Shown: positions 10,618 through 23,509 of the stretch, in pieces
Layout of the letters: every line of letters starts with the position of its first letter
How positions within the stretch are numbered: the stretch's first letter is position 1
Origin: Allolobophora icterica
Taxonomy: Eukaryota; Annelida; Clitellata; Crassiclitellata; Lumbricidae
Direction: 5' to 3'
Length of the DNA stretch: 64,000 bases
NCBI GenBank assembly: GCA_963556255.1
Contig: OY744614.1
Coordinates: 323,572 to 387,571 of the forward strand
Made by a program: the position numbers and the translations under genes
Notes under the pieces: model-generated
Told to the model about the DNA's origin: nothing
Database searches by the model: none
What the model saw: only the letters and a program-made list of their open reading frames with translations

Positions 10618-10810
10618 CTAGTAGATACGTAACTGCAGTTGCAGACCGTTGCAGGAGGACGGTCCAACATACGAGAAGGCACGATGCTCTAGTTGAAGTG
10701 CGACAGCGTGGCACCTGCATATATCCATGGATCGCAGAGCGCAACGATCGCCGACCCAGCAGACTCCAGACTGGAACACCGAGTTCCCTGATGTATGCTC
10801 AATCAGTGCC
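10618..10810 (-). mobile_element. Short LINE C-terminal fragment
   Basis: The - strand encodes HRAFSYVGPSSCNGLQLQLR, matching the conserved FS.vGP..WN.LP tail of LINE proteins with substitutions and breaks. Too short to classify further. Confidence 0.55.
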
Positions 10811-10829
10811 AACAATTGAGGCACGTGTC

Positions 10830-12230
10830 AGCATAAGGGTCAAATGTGATATCTAATTTAAGAGAAATGTTAGATAACGTCTGAAAGTGCCAATGCTGTC
10901 TTATCTTCATAACGTTTGTACAAGCTAAAAGAGCTACAGATTACAGCCATTAAAAGAGAAAAACTTGGACAGAATGTAAATACTATAGCCCTTGACTTGG
11001 CATACGACATCGTTTAACACCAGTTGGTATAGCAACAATCGAGTAGATTGGACTCAAACAGTGACACCAGTTTTGAAACACCAATGCTGAAAGCATAAGG
11101 GTTTTAGTGCAACCGACGTAGGCCTATCTTTAACAAACGAATATCCCCGCCCAGGTTATACGAGGCGGCGTTTTGTGCCGAAACAGGCCATTTGAAGTCA
11201 CATTTTGTCCTTTTTTGCAGTAAATGAATGCGTTTTTTATGATTTGTCACAGTGTTATTGACTTCTTCGGAGTAATTCGAGTGAATCCTGTGGGCATTGA
11301 AAATTAATGTGAACGACGTCGCGCTCGACTGGCACCACGCTCGACTGGTGGTAGGGGATCCTCTACCACCCGTGGCCCCAGGCATGCAGTCATCCGTAAA
11401 AAACAGCTGATATGAAAGGTTGTGATCGACCGTCTGCCAGGCGAGCAGTCGCCTAACCCTTTAGCCAGCGGCGTCTTTCCCAGGCAGAAACAGCGCCTGA
11501 GCAAAAGACTTTTTGCTGAGGCGCTGTCTGTCGATGAAACTCAAGTCTGTTATCAGATGCAAAAAGTGTGAAAGACATACTTCGGTGAAGCACTCCGGAA
11601 CCCTTATTAATAATATAAACGAGCAGAAGTGTCATGAAGTCACTCGTGAAGTGAATTATTTTTAATCTCCTCTCATTGGCCGCTTCTAACTAATGAATAT
11701 TCACGACCAATGACGTCACTGTTCACAAATGGCGACATTCCAACGGACGTTCGATTAACACTTAATTCAACGTAAATCGAAACATACCGTAAACGGTTGC
11801 TTTTTAATTTAAACTAACGGCTTAAAACGGGCTTAAAATAATTTAATTAGGTGGCGAACAGGCTGAAACGAATGACCTTAACGGTTTAAACGGGCCAATT
11901 TTTTTGGCTGCGCATGCCGAAAAGTTGCTTTCATTTTAATCGCCCGATTCTCTGTTAGTCACTGTTTACAAGGGGCGAGATTCCAACGGACGTTCGTTTC
12001 ACCCTTAATCCAACGTAGAATTAAATATACCGTAAACTGCTGTTTTAATCTAACAGCTTGAAAATGGCTTAAACTAATTTACTTAGGTGGCTAACAGGCG
12101 GAAACGAAAGAACATAACGGGTTTAAACGGGGCAATTTACTTAGGGCTCGCGTGCCGAAGACTTGCTTTCATTGTTATCGCCCGATTCTCCGTTAATAAA
12201 ACGGGTTTAAACAACTAGTGAAATAGAAAG
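10830..12230. other. Non-coding; locally duplicated segment
   Basis: No gene. Two related blocks, about 11,700-11,950 and 11,945-12,200, share a GGCGA.ATTCCAACGGACGT stretch and a GCATGCCGAAAA.TTGC stretch, so a roughly 240-bp segment is tandemly duplicated. The same motif at about 970 marks the equivalent of unit 1. Confidence 0.55.
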
Positions 12231-12246
12231 TGATTGATTTGCACGC

Positions 12247-12317
12247 AGAAAAAAACGGCTCTGACTGACTGACGCAAGGACTGTCCTTGCGTCAGTCAGT
12301 CAGAGCCGTTTTTTTCT
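12247..12317. repeat. Perfect 71-bp palindrome (35-bp arms, 1-bp spacer)
   Basis: Arms 12247-12281 and 12283-12317 are exact reverse complements around a single T. The matching place in unit 1 (about 1,049-1,115) has only one arm, so the palindrome arose in unit 2 by inverted duplication. Confidence 0.95.
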
Positions 12318-12469
12318 AGCTGTGGATGAGTATTAGCATACAATGAGGAGAAAATGCGTTTTCAAACCCGATCGTGACAGTGACTAATGTTTGTAAAGGT
12401 TGCAGAAGAATTCGCTGTGCTTTCGTATCATGAGACAAATTTATGCAAAAGACAATGGCTGAACTCGAG

Positions 12470-12481
12470 AGAGACAGAGAC

Positions 12482-12522
<41 letters not shown>

Positions 12523-12590
12523 GACAGAGACAGAGACAGAGAGACAGAGGGAGAGACAGAGGGAGAGACAGAGGGAGAGAGGGAGAGACG
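12470..12590. repeat. (GACA)n/(GAGACA)n microsatellite
   Basis: Compound GACA and GAGACA run. Open frames through it on both strands are low-complexity artefacts. Confidence 0.92.
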
Positions 12591-12713
12591 GACGGAAGGA
12601 AGAATATTCCGCACAACCTGTTAGTATGGTATGGTATCTGGGAATTTGTAAAGCGCCTCTCACAGTGTGAACTATTCAGAGGCGCTCTCAGCGTGTGACC
12701 TAGCGGCAGTCTA

Positions 12714-12930
12714 GTTGTCCTCGAGACCAAGGTCTTGGTCTCGAGTGCACTCGAGTTCGTTTTAAAAGTCTTGGTCTTGGTCTTGGTCTTGAGACCAAAA
12801 GTCTTGGTCTTGGTCTTGAAGTTCAAGGTCTTGGTCTTGGTCTTGAGGTTCAAAGTCTTGATCTTGGTCTTGGTCTTGAGGTTCAGAGTCTTGATCTTGG
12901 TCTCGAGGTTTTAGGTCTTGACAACAAGAC
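12714..12930. repeat. GTCTTG hexamer-based dispersed minisatellite with palindromes
   Basis: Tandem GGTCTTGGTCTTGAG-type units follow a palindromic head: CTCGAGACCAAG/CTTGGTCTCGAG, then the perfect palindrome CTCGAGTGCACTCGAG. Related copies are at 13,360-13,500, 37,290-37,440, 60,365-60,532 and 61,068-61,168. Confidence 0.9.
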
Positions 12931-13021
12931 TGCCTACCGGGAAACAGAAAAGACTTTAAACGATGAACATCAGAGAGAGAGACAGACAGACAAACAAACA
13001 GACAGACAGAGAAAGAGACAG

Positions 13022-13027
<6 letters not shown>

Positions 13028-13114
<87 letters not shown>
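13028..13114. repeat. (GA)n microsatellite
   Basis: Long pure dinucleotide tract between the minisatellite and the LINE-derived block. Confidence 0.97.
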
Positions 13115-13116
<2 letters not shown>

Positions 13117-13359
13117 CTAGTAAGTAGGGTCCCACGCAGTACCAAAGGAAGGGAGTTCTATAGGGATGGAACCACGACGGCGAAAGAGCGAGACTGAGCT
13201 ACAGCAGACCTCACAGATCAAGCGCCGATTCAGAGAAAGTAGGGGTCGATGAGAAGAAGCAGAGAGAGGTTTGCGCATCAGGTCACAAAGGTAGGCTGCA
13301 GCTAAGTCCTGTTGCTTTTAGATTAGTGTTATTATCTTGAGGTGGATACGAGCGGACAC

Positions 13360-13512
13360 TCGAGTTCGTTTTTAAAAGTCTTGGTCTTGGTCTTGAGACC
13401 AAAAGTCTTGGTCTTGGTCTTGAGGTTCAAGGTCTTGGTCTTGGTCTTGAGGTTCAAAGTCTTGGTCTTGGTTTTGCAAGACGTCTTGGTCTTTTGCAAG
13501 ACCAAGAGAGAC

Positions 13513-13557
<45 letters not shown>

Positions 13558-13558
13558 T
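13360..13558. repeat. GTCTTG minisatellite followed by (GACA)n
   Basis: Second copy of the hexamer-based repeat (13,360-13,500) joined to a GACA run (13,510-13,556). The palindromic head is missing here apart from CTCGAGTTCG. Confidence 0.9.
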
Positions 13559-13559
13559 G

Positions 13560-14062
13560 ATGGACCCACGACAGCTATAGAGCGAGACTGCGCCAGGGCA
13601 GACCTGACCTGGGGAACAAACAGATCAAGCCGATTCAGAGAACGTAAGGGTCGATGAGAAGAAGCAGAGAGAGGTTTGCGTATTAGGTCACAACGGTAGG
13701 CTGGGGCTAAGCCCTGTGGCGCTTTAGAGAGTAGAGTTATTATCCTAAAGTGGATACGAGAGGAGACAGGAAGCCAATGCAAGACATCAGTCATGTAAGT
13801 GACGAGAATAGAAAACAATGAGCAATGAGGCGAGCAGCTGCGTTGAGTACCGATTGAAGGGCAGAAGGACGGACTATCGGAAGGCCAACCGGTAAAGAAT
13901 TGCTATAATCAGTGAGGCAACAGACGAATGCATGGATAATGGTAGTAGGTTGGTATACGTCAGCCAGTGCAAAGGACTTGATGAAAGCGAACAAACATCT
14001 AGGATATAAATACATGTATATTGGACGATCATTCAATACGGTCTGAATTATTGCGGAAAGCA
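13560..14062 (-). mobile_element. LINE ORF2 C-terminal fragment (unit 2 copy)
   Basis: The - strand encodes SVLNAAARLIAHCF, MTDVLHWLPVSSRI, LNRLDLFVPQVRSAL and an AVVGPS remnant. It is the same fragment as at 1528-2060 and 37,640-38,170, lying just upstream of the signal-peptide exon. Confidence 0.82.
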
Positions 14063-14120
14063 AGATCTCTTTGTCTTCCGCTCATTCTTTTAATTCAGTT
14101 GCATCAGCCGGTGAAGACAT

Positions 14121-14193
14121 ATGGATCAGAAGATGTATCTGAAGTTTCTCTTCCTTCTCTGCAGCAGCAGCCTTCAGTTTTCCTTCGTCAGTT
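14121..14193 (+). CDS. Paralogue 2 exon 1: signal peptide
   Basis: 73 nt, ATG to a GTGAGTAAAT donor, phase 1. It encodes MDQKMYLKFLFLLCSSSLQF, one change (F to L) from paralogue 1. An in-frame TGA lies 9 nt upstream. Confidence 0.85.
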
Positions 14194-17071
14194 GTGAGTA
14201 AATCATTCATTATCGACATTTTGATCTCCTTTTTGTAACTCTTCCTATCTTCATCCTCCTCCCCTCTTTCGTCTCTTCCTCCTTCTTCTCTTCATCCTCC
14301 TATTACTAATTCTCTTCCTCCTCGCATTATTCCACCTTCTTCTCTTCCTCCTCCACCTCCTTCTTTTCCTCCTCGTTCTCCTATTAGTCCTCGTTCTTCT
14401 CTTCCTTCTGCTCCTCATCCTTTTCCTACTACTTCTCTTCCTCCTACTCCTCTTCCTACCTCTCCTTCTTGATTCCTTCTCCTCCTAATTGTAATCGTAA
14501 TCGCAGACTTCAAATTTCTCTAGCACCACTCAAAAGCTAAGTGCAGGGCACCAGCTTATTCACTAGCGCTGCGTCGAGTCAGAGTGGCTGTAGAAAGGAT
14601 AGCCAAAAGAAGGTCCGAGTCCGGTTGCCAAAGGGTGAGAAGAGGTAGAGTAGAGGCTAAGGCGGGTGTCGTTTAGGTCGAGAATTGGAAGGCGAAGGAT
14701 CAGGTGAGTCCGGGTATAAATTTTTGAAGAGGTGAGACTTCAGTTTTGAGCTGAAAGCCCGAGGGGTGATAGATAGAAGAGCGTGAGGTAGATAAGGAGG
14801 TTGGTTGGCAGTGATGATGGAGGAACAGAACCCCTGCGGAATTCAGGGGGAAGATCGCTCCCGAGACGTGGTACAGTTCAGGTAACTTCAGGATATGACT
14901 CGGTAGGACAGAGGTTTTCAAACTTTTTTGGACCAGGGACCCCTATTTTTATAACCATAGCTCGTGGACCCAAGAATTTAAAAAGTAAAATTTCACTTAA
15001 AATTTAATCAAAATAACAGGCAGACCATTTCCACAATACAAGTTTGCTCATGACGCTGAGGATTATTATAATATAAATACTGAATAAATTGTTATTAACG
15101 TCCTTCAATATTTATGGAACACAGTCATTTTAAAGAAATCAATACCAAAACCCGATAGCCTAATGTCAGTGCTCTGCACAAACTGTCAATTCTTAGTGCT
15201 ATTGTGGATAAGCACTGTTTTCTTACTTTTCAAAAAGTTTATCCATACTCTGTTACAATGGAATCCTGCGTTCTTCTGCCCGTCTTGTAGGCCGCATCCC
15301 CAATTTCGGCATGGTGTCTGCGTATATAAGGGATGTCCTCCACTGGATCCTCTACCCACAGCGCATCACTTACCGAATCTCTGCCTTGATCCGGCGGTGC
15401 TTTTAGGGATTGGCCCATTCATACCTGCCGGAGCTCTTCTCTCCGCTCAGCTGCGCTAGCTAAACTTATTGCTCCCTGCGCATGGACAGCCATACGGGAG
15501 CGCCGTGCTGTCTCTGTGGCTGCCCCTATGATCTGGAATGGGCTCCCGACCAAGCTCCGTCAACTACCGATTGGTCATTTTAGTTGTTTCCTGCTGTCCT
15601 CAAAACGGTGTTGTTCGACTGTGGTTGGGCTGGGAGTGCTCCTGAGTAAGCAATCTGGAAGGGGCGCTATATGAAACTGCTTTACTGATAATAATAAATA
15701 GGCCTTTGAATTTGAAAACAGAGGCTGTTAATGCTAAAACATTGCAGTGTTAATCATTAATGAATATTTTCAGTACGCTCTCGCGGACCCCCGCCACATC
15801 CTTCGCGTACCCTCCTGGTCCGCGGACCACAGTTTGAAAAGCTCTGAGGTAGGAGAACTTGAGATGAATAGTTTCAGGGGTCGAGATAGACTGAGATAGA
15901 AAGATGATCGAGTAGAACGGTTGGCTGTATGATGAAGAGTTCGCGAAGATATTTGGGCTGCGATCTGCGAGTACTGCAGGGAGTTGTCGGTTTGTGATAG
16001 AACTTTCAAGATTCGCTCTGGGATTTGAGCCAATGAAGTGATTTCAGGATGGGAGTGATACAATGGTGCACCACTCTTAAATTTGCCAAGTTATGTCAGC
16101 CGAATCCGCGGACAAAAGAACTAAAATTCATAGGTAAAAATTAGCTTCCTAAGCCTTGATCTGTTCCACGTAAATCTTCATGGTTATCCGAATGTAGGTA
16201 ATTTGCCGTAAAATACGAAGCCTATTCTTCTTTGAATGCTGCTGGTGATTTGAATTAGCACGCCTGTGGTTCACCTATAGAAATTGCCTTATATAGGTTG
16301 GCGCATACAGACAGCGGCTGCGATAGTTCGCTTATTTCAAGTCAATGCTTCCGAGCGGCGAATACGCACACGTACGTTGATGATCATAATGCTCAGTTCA
16401 ACCAACTTAGCGCGACTGTCAGACCTGGTCTGCGCGCTGTAGCTACAACTTTGGCCGCATAATTAAATATTCATTATGCGAACTGGGCCTGTCAATGATG
16501 TATAGCGGAATCTTGTTTGATCTTTGTAGCTGCAACTTTGACTGCCTGTGTAAATATTCATTATGCGAACTGGGCCTGTCAATGATGTATAGCGGAATCT
16601 TGTTTGATCTTTGTAGCTGCAACTTTGGCTGCCTGTGTAAATATTCATTATGCGAACTGGGCCTGTCAATGATGTATAGCGGAATCTTGTTAAATCTCTG
16701 TAGCTGCAACTTTGGCTGCCTGTGTAAATATTCATTATGCGAACTGGGCCTGTCAATGATGCATAGCGGAATCTTGTTAAATCTCTGTAGTGGCAACTTT
16801 GGCTGCCTGTGTAAATATTCATTATGCGAACTACGGGCAAATATGGGATAGTGAACACTACTTTGAACTAACGAGACGCATATGTGCCTGTATAGCTGGA
16901 TTAACTTGTTCATAGTTTATGTAGCTCGCCTATATTGTTAGATCGGCATCGTTTCAGAAGTGGCAGCTTTCTTCACATAGTTCAATAATTCATTCATTCT
17001 CGAAATTTATATAGCGCCTCTTTAGAGACCTACTCATAGGTTTCTACAGTTAAAGTTATTCATATTTGATG

Positions 17072-17124
<53 letters not shown>

Positions 17125-20100
17125 CGACCATCCTCATTGCTGCGGATCGGAGACCAGAGCCAACGACGTCAGTTTTAATATTTGATGAAGCTTGCTACTT
17201 ATACCTAGATCAGAATGTTATCATGAATGGCACATGAAAACCTGTCATGTGAAAAATTGCATAACGTGAAAACATTTAACGTTAGGTGAGAGTTCATATG
17301 TGATGTCAAATAGAACTGTAAAATGTAAAAATTATCCCACATTAAGACAGGGTTGCCAGTTTTTGAACGAAATGAAACCAGAGTTGAAAAAAATTTCAAG
17401 TTTGGCCAAGAATCGGTTTTTCAACTGAAAAAAGGCTTTATGTTGCTAAAACAAACTAGCACTTTATTTTTTATTTAACTTAATACTTTAATATGGGACC
17501 TCAATTGCTGCAATGAACTTTCTTACGATGATTATCCAGGCTAAAAATATTGTTTCATGGAACAGTAATATTGTAAGGATTGCATTATATTGAACTAACA
17601 AGTTTAAACTTTATTATGCCAAAACATAAGTGTTCATACTTGTGCAGGAAACACGAGACATGACTGAAGTGCGTAAAGTTGCCAAAAACTACAAATGTCC
17701 CAGACTAAAAATTCCATGAATTTTCCAACACTTTAACATAACAAATTAATGTAACTTCAATACACTTCCAACGTCTAGAGCATGCACACAAAATTTCTTA
17801 AGTAAATAAACGATTATTTCATTTTAATAGTTCTTAATAATAAATAATGTTTAAATTAAGAGATACAATGTAAATCGGCCAACAACTGCAGCACTTTTGT
17901 TCTAGTTTGTTCCGCTTTTGTCCATACACCACCCTCTGCAGGATTAGCAAAGTTGACTTTGCAGCGTCAGGAAATTTGACATCAAACACAAAGAAAGTCT
18001 TCAAGCATGTCTGCAGTCATCGCATTGGACACTCCAAAATAAATATCCAGAGAAATCACGGCATAGAAACAGAACCCTTATCGAGATTGCTCGGGTTCTG
18101 GATGAATGCAACTACATGGGTTTGCAGCCATAACCCCTTCTGCTCCAGATTATATAGTACATGCATTTATTGAGTAAAACTGGTTGGCACACTGCAACTA
18201 AGAACAGATGAATATGCTGGAGAAGAAAAATAAAAAGTAAAATTAAAATAATGTACTAGTTCTTGACAAAGTTTAGCTATTGGGGCTAAATAAACTGCAT
18301 TATATAGAACTCTCGGTATATAGTTCGTATCGTCTTTGGGTGGAAGTTCGAATGGGTGGACGCGGGGTCTCAAGCCTTGGCGACGGTTGGCTATAGGTGG
18401 AAAAAACTGCGAATAACATGAGAGTCATTCCAGACCACTGCCTGGAGCAGGCCTCCAACTGCCCGCTTGACCCGCTCCGTAACAGTTGGTGAACCTTCTG
18501 GCAGGTATCCCAGGAATCGTTCTAATAGCCGACGCTCGGGGGCTGCAGCAAAGCCCCACCAGGCCGATACTGCGTATAGGAGTCGGCCAACCATGGTGGC
18601 CTCCGCAACCAAATGTATCGCTTCAGGACGTGCAACGCATAGAGGGAACTAGCACAGGCTTCAAGAATTTCATCAACGTGGGAGGTGGCTCTCAGGTGGC
18701 TGCTGATGGTAACTCAGACGATCTTCATTTTTTTACACGCCCGACTTCATCCCGTGGTGGTAGGTGAAATTGTCCTCGTCTGGTTATCAGCCTTCTCCTT
18801 GATGTACTGAGACATACTTAAACCAGGCTGTTAAAATAAATGTAAGAAAAACAAAAATTAATACATTGCATTCATAGAAATAAACAGTGTTCAAACGAAA
18901 ACAATCAGTTCAACAAGAAATAAAGAAAAGTGCATGCTTTCAAATTCACAACACCCAGAGCAGGCAGCAAGTAAGTACATTCTTTATTACACCAAAGGAA
19001 ACGCACAATGGGATATTAGCTAGAAGCACTGATTGTACTGTTTTGTATTTCAAAGCTTAAAAAGCGCCTCTACCCAGTGCCCACCAATCAGAGGCGCTCC
19101 CAGTGCGAAAATCCTCTGGAATAAAAGAAACTTTTAGAACAAAGAAAAGCTGTGGCAGGACCACCAGTTAGTGCAGCCCGCACCGCAGGAGAAAGCGGAT
19201 TCCACAATGAAGCGCCTCTATCCAGTGCTCACCAATCACAGGCACTCCCAGTGTGGAAGTCCTCTGGAATAAAGGCAAGTTTTAGGACAAAGAAAAGCTG
19301 AGAAGGGACTACCGGATAGTAGGGCAGCCCAGACCGAAGAAGGAAGCTGATCCACAATCAAAGGCCAGAAGTATGTATGCAGAAATCCAGAAAAAATTGA
19401 ACCCCTCTTCTCTCCCTGTATGCACATGTACTTTTTTATGCCCCCACCTGCGTGGTTACGCTTGACGCACTCCCAGCAGTACTTGTCTGATAGCAGATAA
19501 TAATAAAAATAATAATTATATTCTTTATTATTTCAAACTGACAAACGCAGTAAGATTACATTGAAACATGAAAGTACAATCAAGATCTTAAGTAATTAAC
19601 ACACGGTTTCGGCAGCCATGCAAGGCGCCGCCCTAGAGGGGGGCTACGGGAGTCGAACCGCGTACCTTATGCTCTCCTGGCCATGAGTGTTACCACTACT
19701 CTATCCCCCCTCCTCATTGTAGAGGAGAGAGATGGGCTATGATTGTAAAACAGAATAAAAAATATAAATAAGTAAGTAAATAAATAAATTGAACTCGTGA
19801 TCTTGGGGTTGACTCGTTGAGAGTCCAGCACCCTACAAATAGGCCAGTGTGGGTCTACATGGTAAATGCAGTGATGAAAACCAGTAATGGAGTTGTCAAC
19901 TTCTTAACATCGACACTAAAATTACAAATACACAACATTTTTAAAAATAATAAAATCAGAAAGTAGCAGTAAATAATAAAAACCTTCTGGACATCAGTGA
20001 GGTAAAGTAGTTCATGGACTCGGATACAAACGGCTTCCACAATGAACGCCTCTTGCCTTTGCCGCTGGATGTCTTGTGCAACAAGGAAGGCAGAAGACTT

Positions 20101-23100
20101 AAGGCAATGGTCATAACGTGTCTAAAAACATAATGAGCAAATATTATGACAAAAATTATGAGTACTAGCGATGATACCATGCCTGTGCTGTTCTCGTTTC
20201 AAACCTTGATAGGGCTTTAAGGCTATTGGTTGCCATGGTGCCCAGAGTAGGATTTGAACTGTCAACCTTTTGGATTTCAGCCCCAACAGGGCTGACATCC
20301 TACCACTAAACTACCAGGGCGCCACGGTCCACCAAATCTGTACTGACGTGTACCATGGTGTGCATTGGTACAAAATTAAGTTAGTATAGCATGCTCGAAC
20401 ATAGTGCAAGGCCTACTATCCCCCCTGTAAGCTGGAAGCAATCCCCCTACGGTAAGCTCCTTTCCCTACCTCCTCTTCCCTACCTCCCCTTCCGTCCCAC
20501 CCATTCTCCCCTAAACCCCTCCTCTTCCCTCTCCCTTATCCCCCCTCTTCCCCTCCTTTTCTTCTACCCCTTTTCCCCTTCCCCTCCCTTTTCCTCTCCT
20601 CTTCCTTCCCCACCCCTTATCCCCCTCTCCTTCCCCATCCTCTACCATTCCCTTCCCTCCCTTCCCCTTGAAGTTGGGGTCCGGGGTCCTCCCTCCGAAA
20701 AAAATTGGATTTCTATGTTGCCATAGGTGAGTTTTAGCACATTTTTTGAGAAAAAAACTGATTTTGGAAAACATTTTAGTTCAAATGAACTCAGGGGCTT
20801 CTATCCATATACAGGGCGGGCGCAAGCTGAGCCCAGTGAAAAACAGGGGGTGAGTATTTCTTTTCAATTTTTATCACACTCCCTACAAGTTACAGAGTCT
20901 TTGCTCACAGTTCTCTGCAGGGCCTACTACGTAGGGGGTGGGGGGGGAAGGAGCAGACTGCTTCCAATTTGTGTCAGAGGGAAAGCCCTCCCCCCAGTTA
21001 AATGGATGTTTCTGTTCCACTGACAGTACTGACTCAGTGTTATAGATTGTTGTATCAGTATTATGAGCCATGCAATATTTGCTTAGGTTCAGGAGCATAA
21101 CTTTGGTCTAAAAAGTGGGGTTACCAATTTCTTCTCCACTTTCGCTTTTTGCATCGAGAGACCATTTAGGACATATTACTCTGCCAGTATTCTCATTAAT
21201 TTTTGTGTCAGTAAAACAAGCCATCTTTTAATTCCAGTGATAATAAAATATTGATTGGCATTATTTAAATAGTGGGGTACGGTCCCCCAGTCCAAAAAGT
21301 GGGTTATGGGTACCGCTTGAACCTCCCATAAATTAAGCCTATGCTAAGTTTACAGTGTCTAAGCAGTGTTATAGTGTATCATCATTACTTGTTTTTCTTT
21401 AGCTATTGACCATTATGTTCTGCTATTTTACTGTTGATGTAGGATGCAAAAAATGTCTAAAAAATTGAAAAAAGCGTTCATAATCCTGTTGATTAAGAAA
21501 AACTAGTTGGTCTATGCTACAACTATTGTCGTGTAGTGCAGTGAAAATGGGATTATCAGGTTTTGAAATATTCCTGCAAAATAATTGTCGGCTGGATAAC
21601 ACTGCAATAGGCAGGGATGGAGCCTTTTTCACTGCATTATACCAGAAATATGCATTCATAATGCAGTCTTTAAGAAACCCATATAATTATTTGCTAAGCA
21701 GTGTCTCATATTGCCCAGTATTTTAACATGTGTCCCATATTTTGGAAATTTTGTCCCCTATATATTACAGCCTGTCCCATAACATTTTTACAGTGCACGG
21801 GGAGCCCTACAGAAATTAATTCAACAGTTAGTTGAACTAAAATGTATGGTTTTCCAAAACCAGTTTTCTTTCTCCAAAAATGAGCTAAAACTCACCTACG
21901 GCAGTGTAGAAATCAAAAAAAATGTTCTGGGAGGACCCCGGACCAGCAGTGGTAAAGGGAGAGGGGAGAAGGGGTGAGGTTTGGGGTGGGGAGGGGCAGG
22001 GGAGGAAGGGAAGGCGAGGTATGGAAGGGCTTTACACTTTACAGTAAGGGGACTTGCTTCCAGCTTACAGGGTGTTCTGTGAAAGAGGGGGAAGGAGAGG
22101 GATTGAGCCCGGTTGTTTAGGGGGGATAGAAGCCACTGAATGAACTGTTGAATTAATTTCTGCTGGGCTCACAGTGCACTGTAAAAATTTCTACATTGCC
22201 ATATATAGGTGAGTTTAAGAGCATCTTTTAAGAAAGAAAACTGGTTTTGGAAAACTAAACATTTTAGTTCAACTAAACTGTTGAATTAATTTCTGCATTG
22301 CTCCCAGTGCACTGTAAAAATATTATGGGACAGGCTGTAATAAATATGGGACAAAAATTCCAAAATATGGAACACTGTTCAGCAAATATCCCAAATATTG
22401 GGGTTTTAAAGATTGCATTATGAATGCATATTTCTGGTGTAATGCAGCGGTTAAGCCTGTTACAGTGTTATCCAGCTGACAGTTATTTTGCAAGAATATT
22501 TCAAGACCTGATAATCCCATTTTCACTGCACTACACAGCAATATTATTGTAGCATTGACCAACTAGATTTTTTTAATCAACAGGATTATGAACGCTTTTC
22601 TTCAATTTATAGATCTCACTTCCGGTAATGCTTCAAGAAGAAAAAAATAATAACATCTTCTGACGTGGAAGGGAGGATAGAGTAGTGGTAACACTCATGG
22701 CCAGGAGAGCAAAAGGTACGAAGTTCAACTCCCGTAGCCCCCCTCTAGGGCGGCGCCTTGCATGGCTGCCAAACCGTGTGTTAATTAATATGTTGATTGA
22801 TTGTACTTTCATGTTTCAATGTAATCTTACTGCGTTTGTCGTTTTGAAATAATAAAGAATATAATTACTATTATTATTATTATTATAACAGAAATTTTAT
22901 ATCAACTTATTATGAACTTGTAGACAAGCATTAACAACAATATGACATAATATCATAATACGTTAACTTTAGTCTAGAGACTCGATTACAGTCGACAGTT
23001 GACTCAGTACTGTCAATCGATTTGAATGGACATTATCCCCCGGACATTATCCTTCCGGACAAAATCCCCCATTTTCTGTAGGACATGATCCCCCGGACAG

Positions 23101-23463
23101 AATCCCATCTCTGCAATTATCCTATTTCTACATTTAGTTGATAAACCATAATTGCCCTGTTTTTTCCTAGTATCAGGTTGTTAAATTGTTAATGTCGTAA
23201 AGGTATCTATATAGACTAAAGACTTGTTAGTGTCATTCAGGTGTAAAATTAAGACTTGTTAGTCTCATTCTGTCACTTAGGTACAAAGTTAGCTAGGGCC
23301 TAAGACTTGTTAATGTTACCTAGTTCTTAACTTAAGGCTTGTTAATGTCAGGATTAAACAAACTGCAAATATATTCTTCTTATTAAACAAACTGAAAATA
23401 TATTCTGGCTGAAGTTGAGGTGATTAGCAATGGCTTAGTCCTTTTCGCCCTAACCACGTGTCA

Positions 23464-23509
<46 letters not shown>

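Larger units (their letters stand above)
14690..16068 (-). mobile_element. LINE ORF2 C-terminal fragment, split by a hAT element
   Basis: The two parts (14,690-14,908 and 15,847-16,068) together correspond to the LINE fragments of units 1 and 3. The - strand of the second part encodes ITSLAQIPERILKVLSQTDN. The fragment stops abruptly at about 16,071, where the 12.3 kb insertion begins, and resumes at about 28,395. Confidence 0.72.

Noticed and set aside
20237..20323. Functional tRNA-Asn gene
   Set aside because: The T stem does not pair and the sequence sits among SINE-like remnants; recorded as tRNA-like only.
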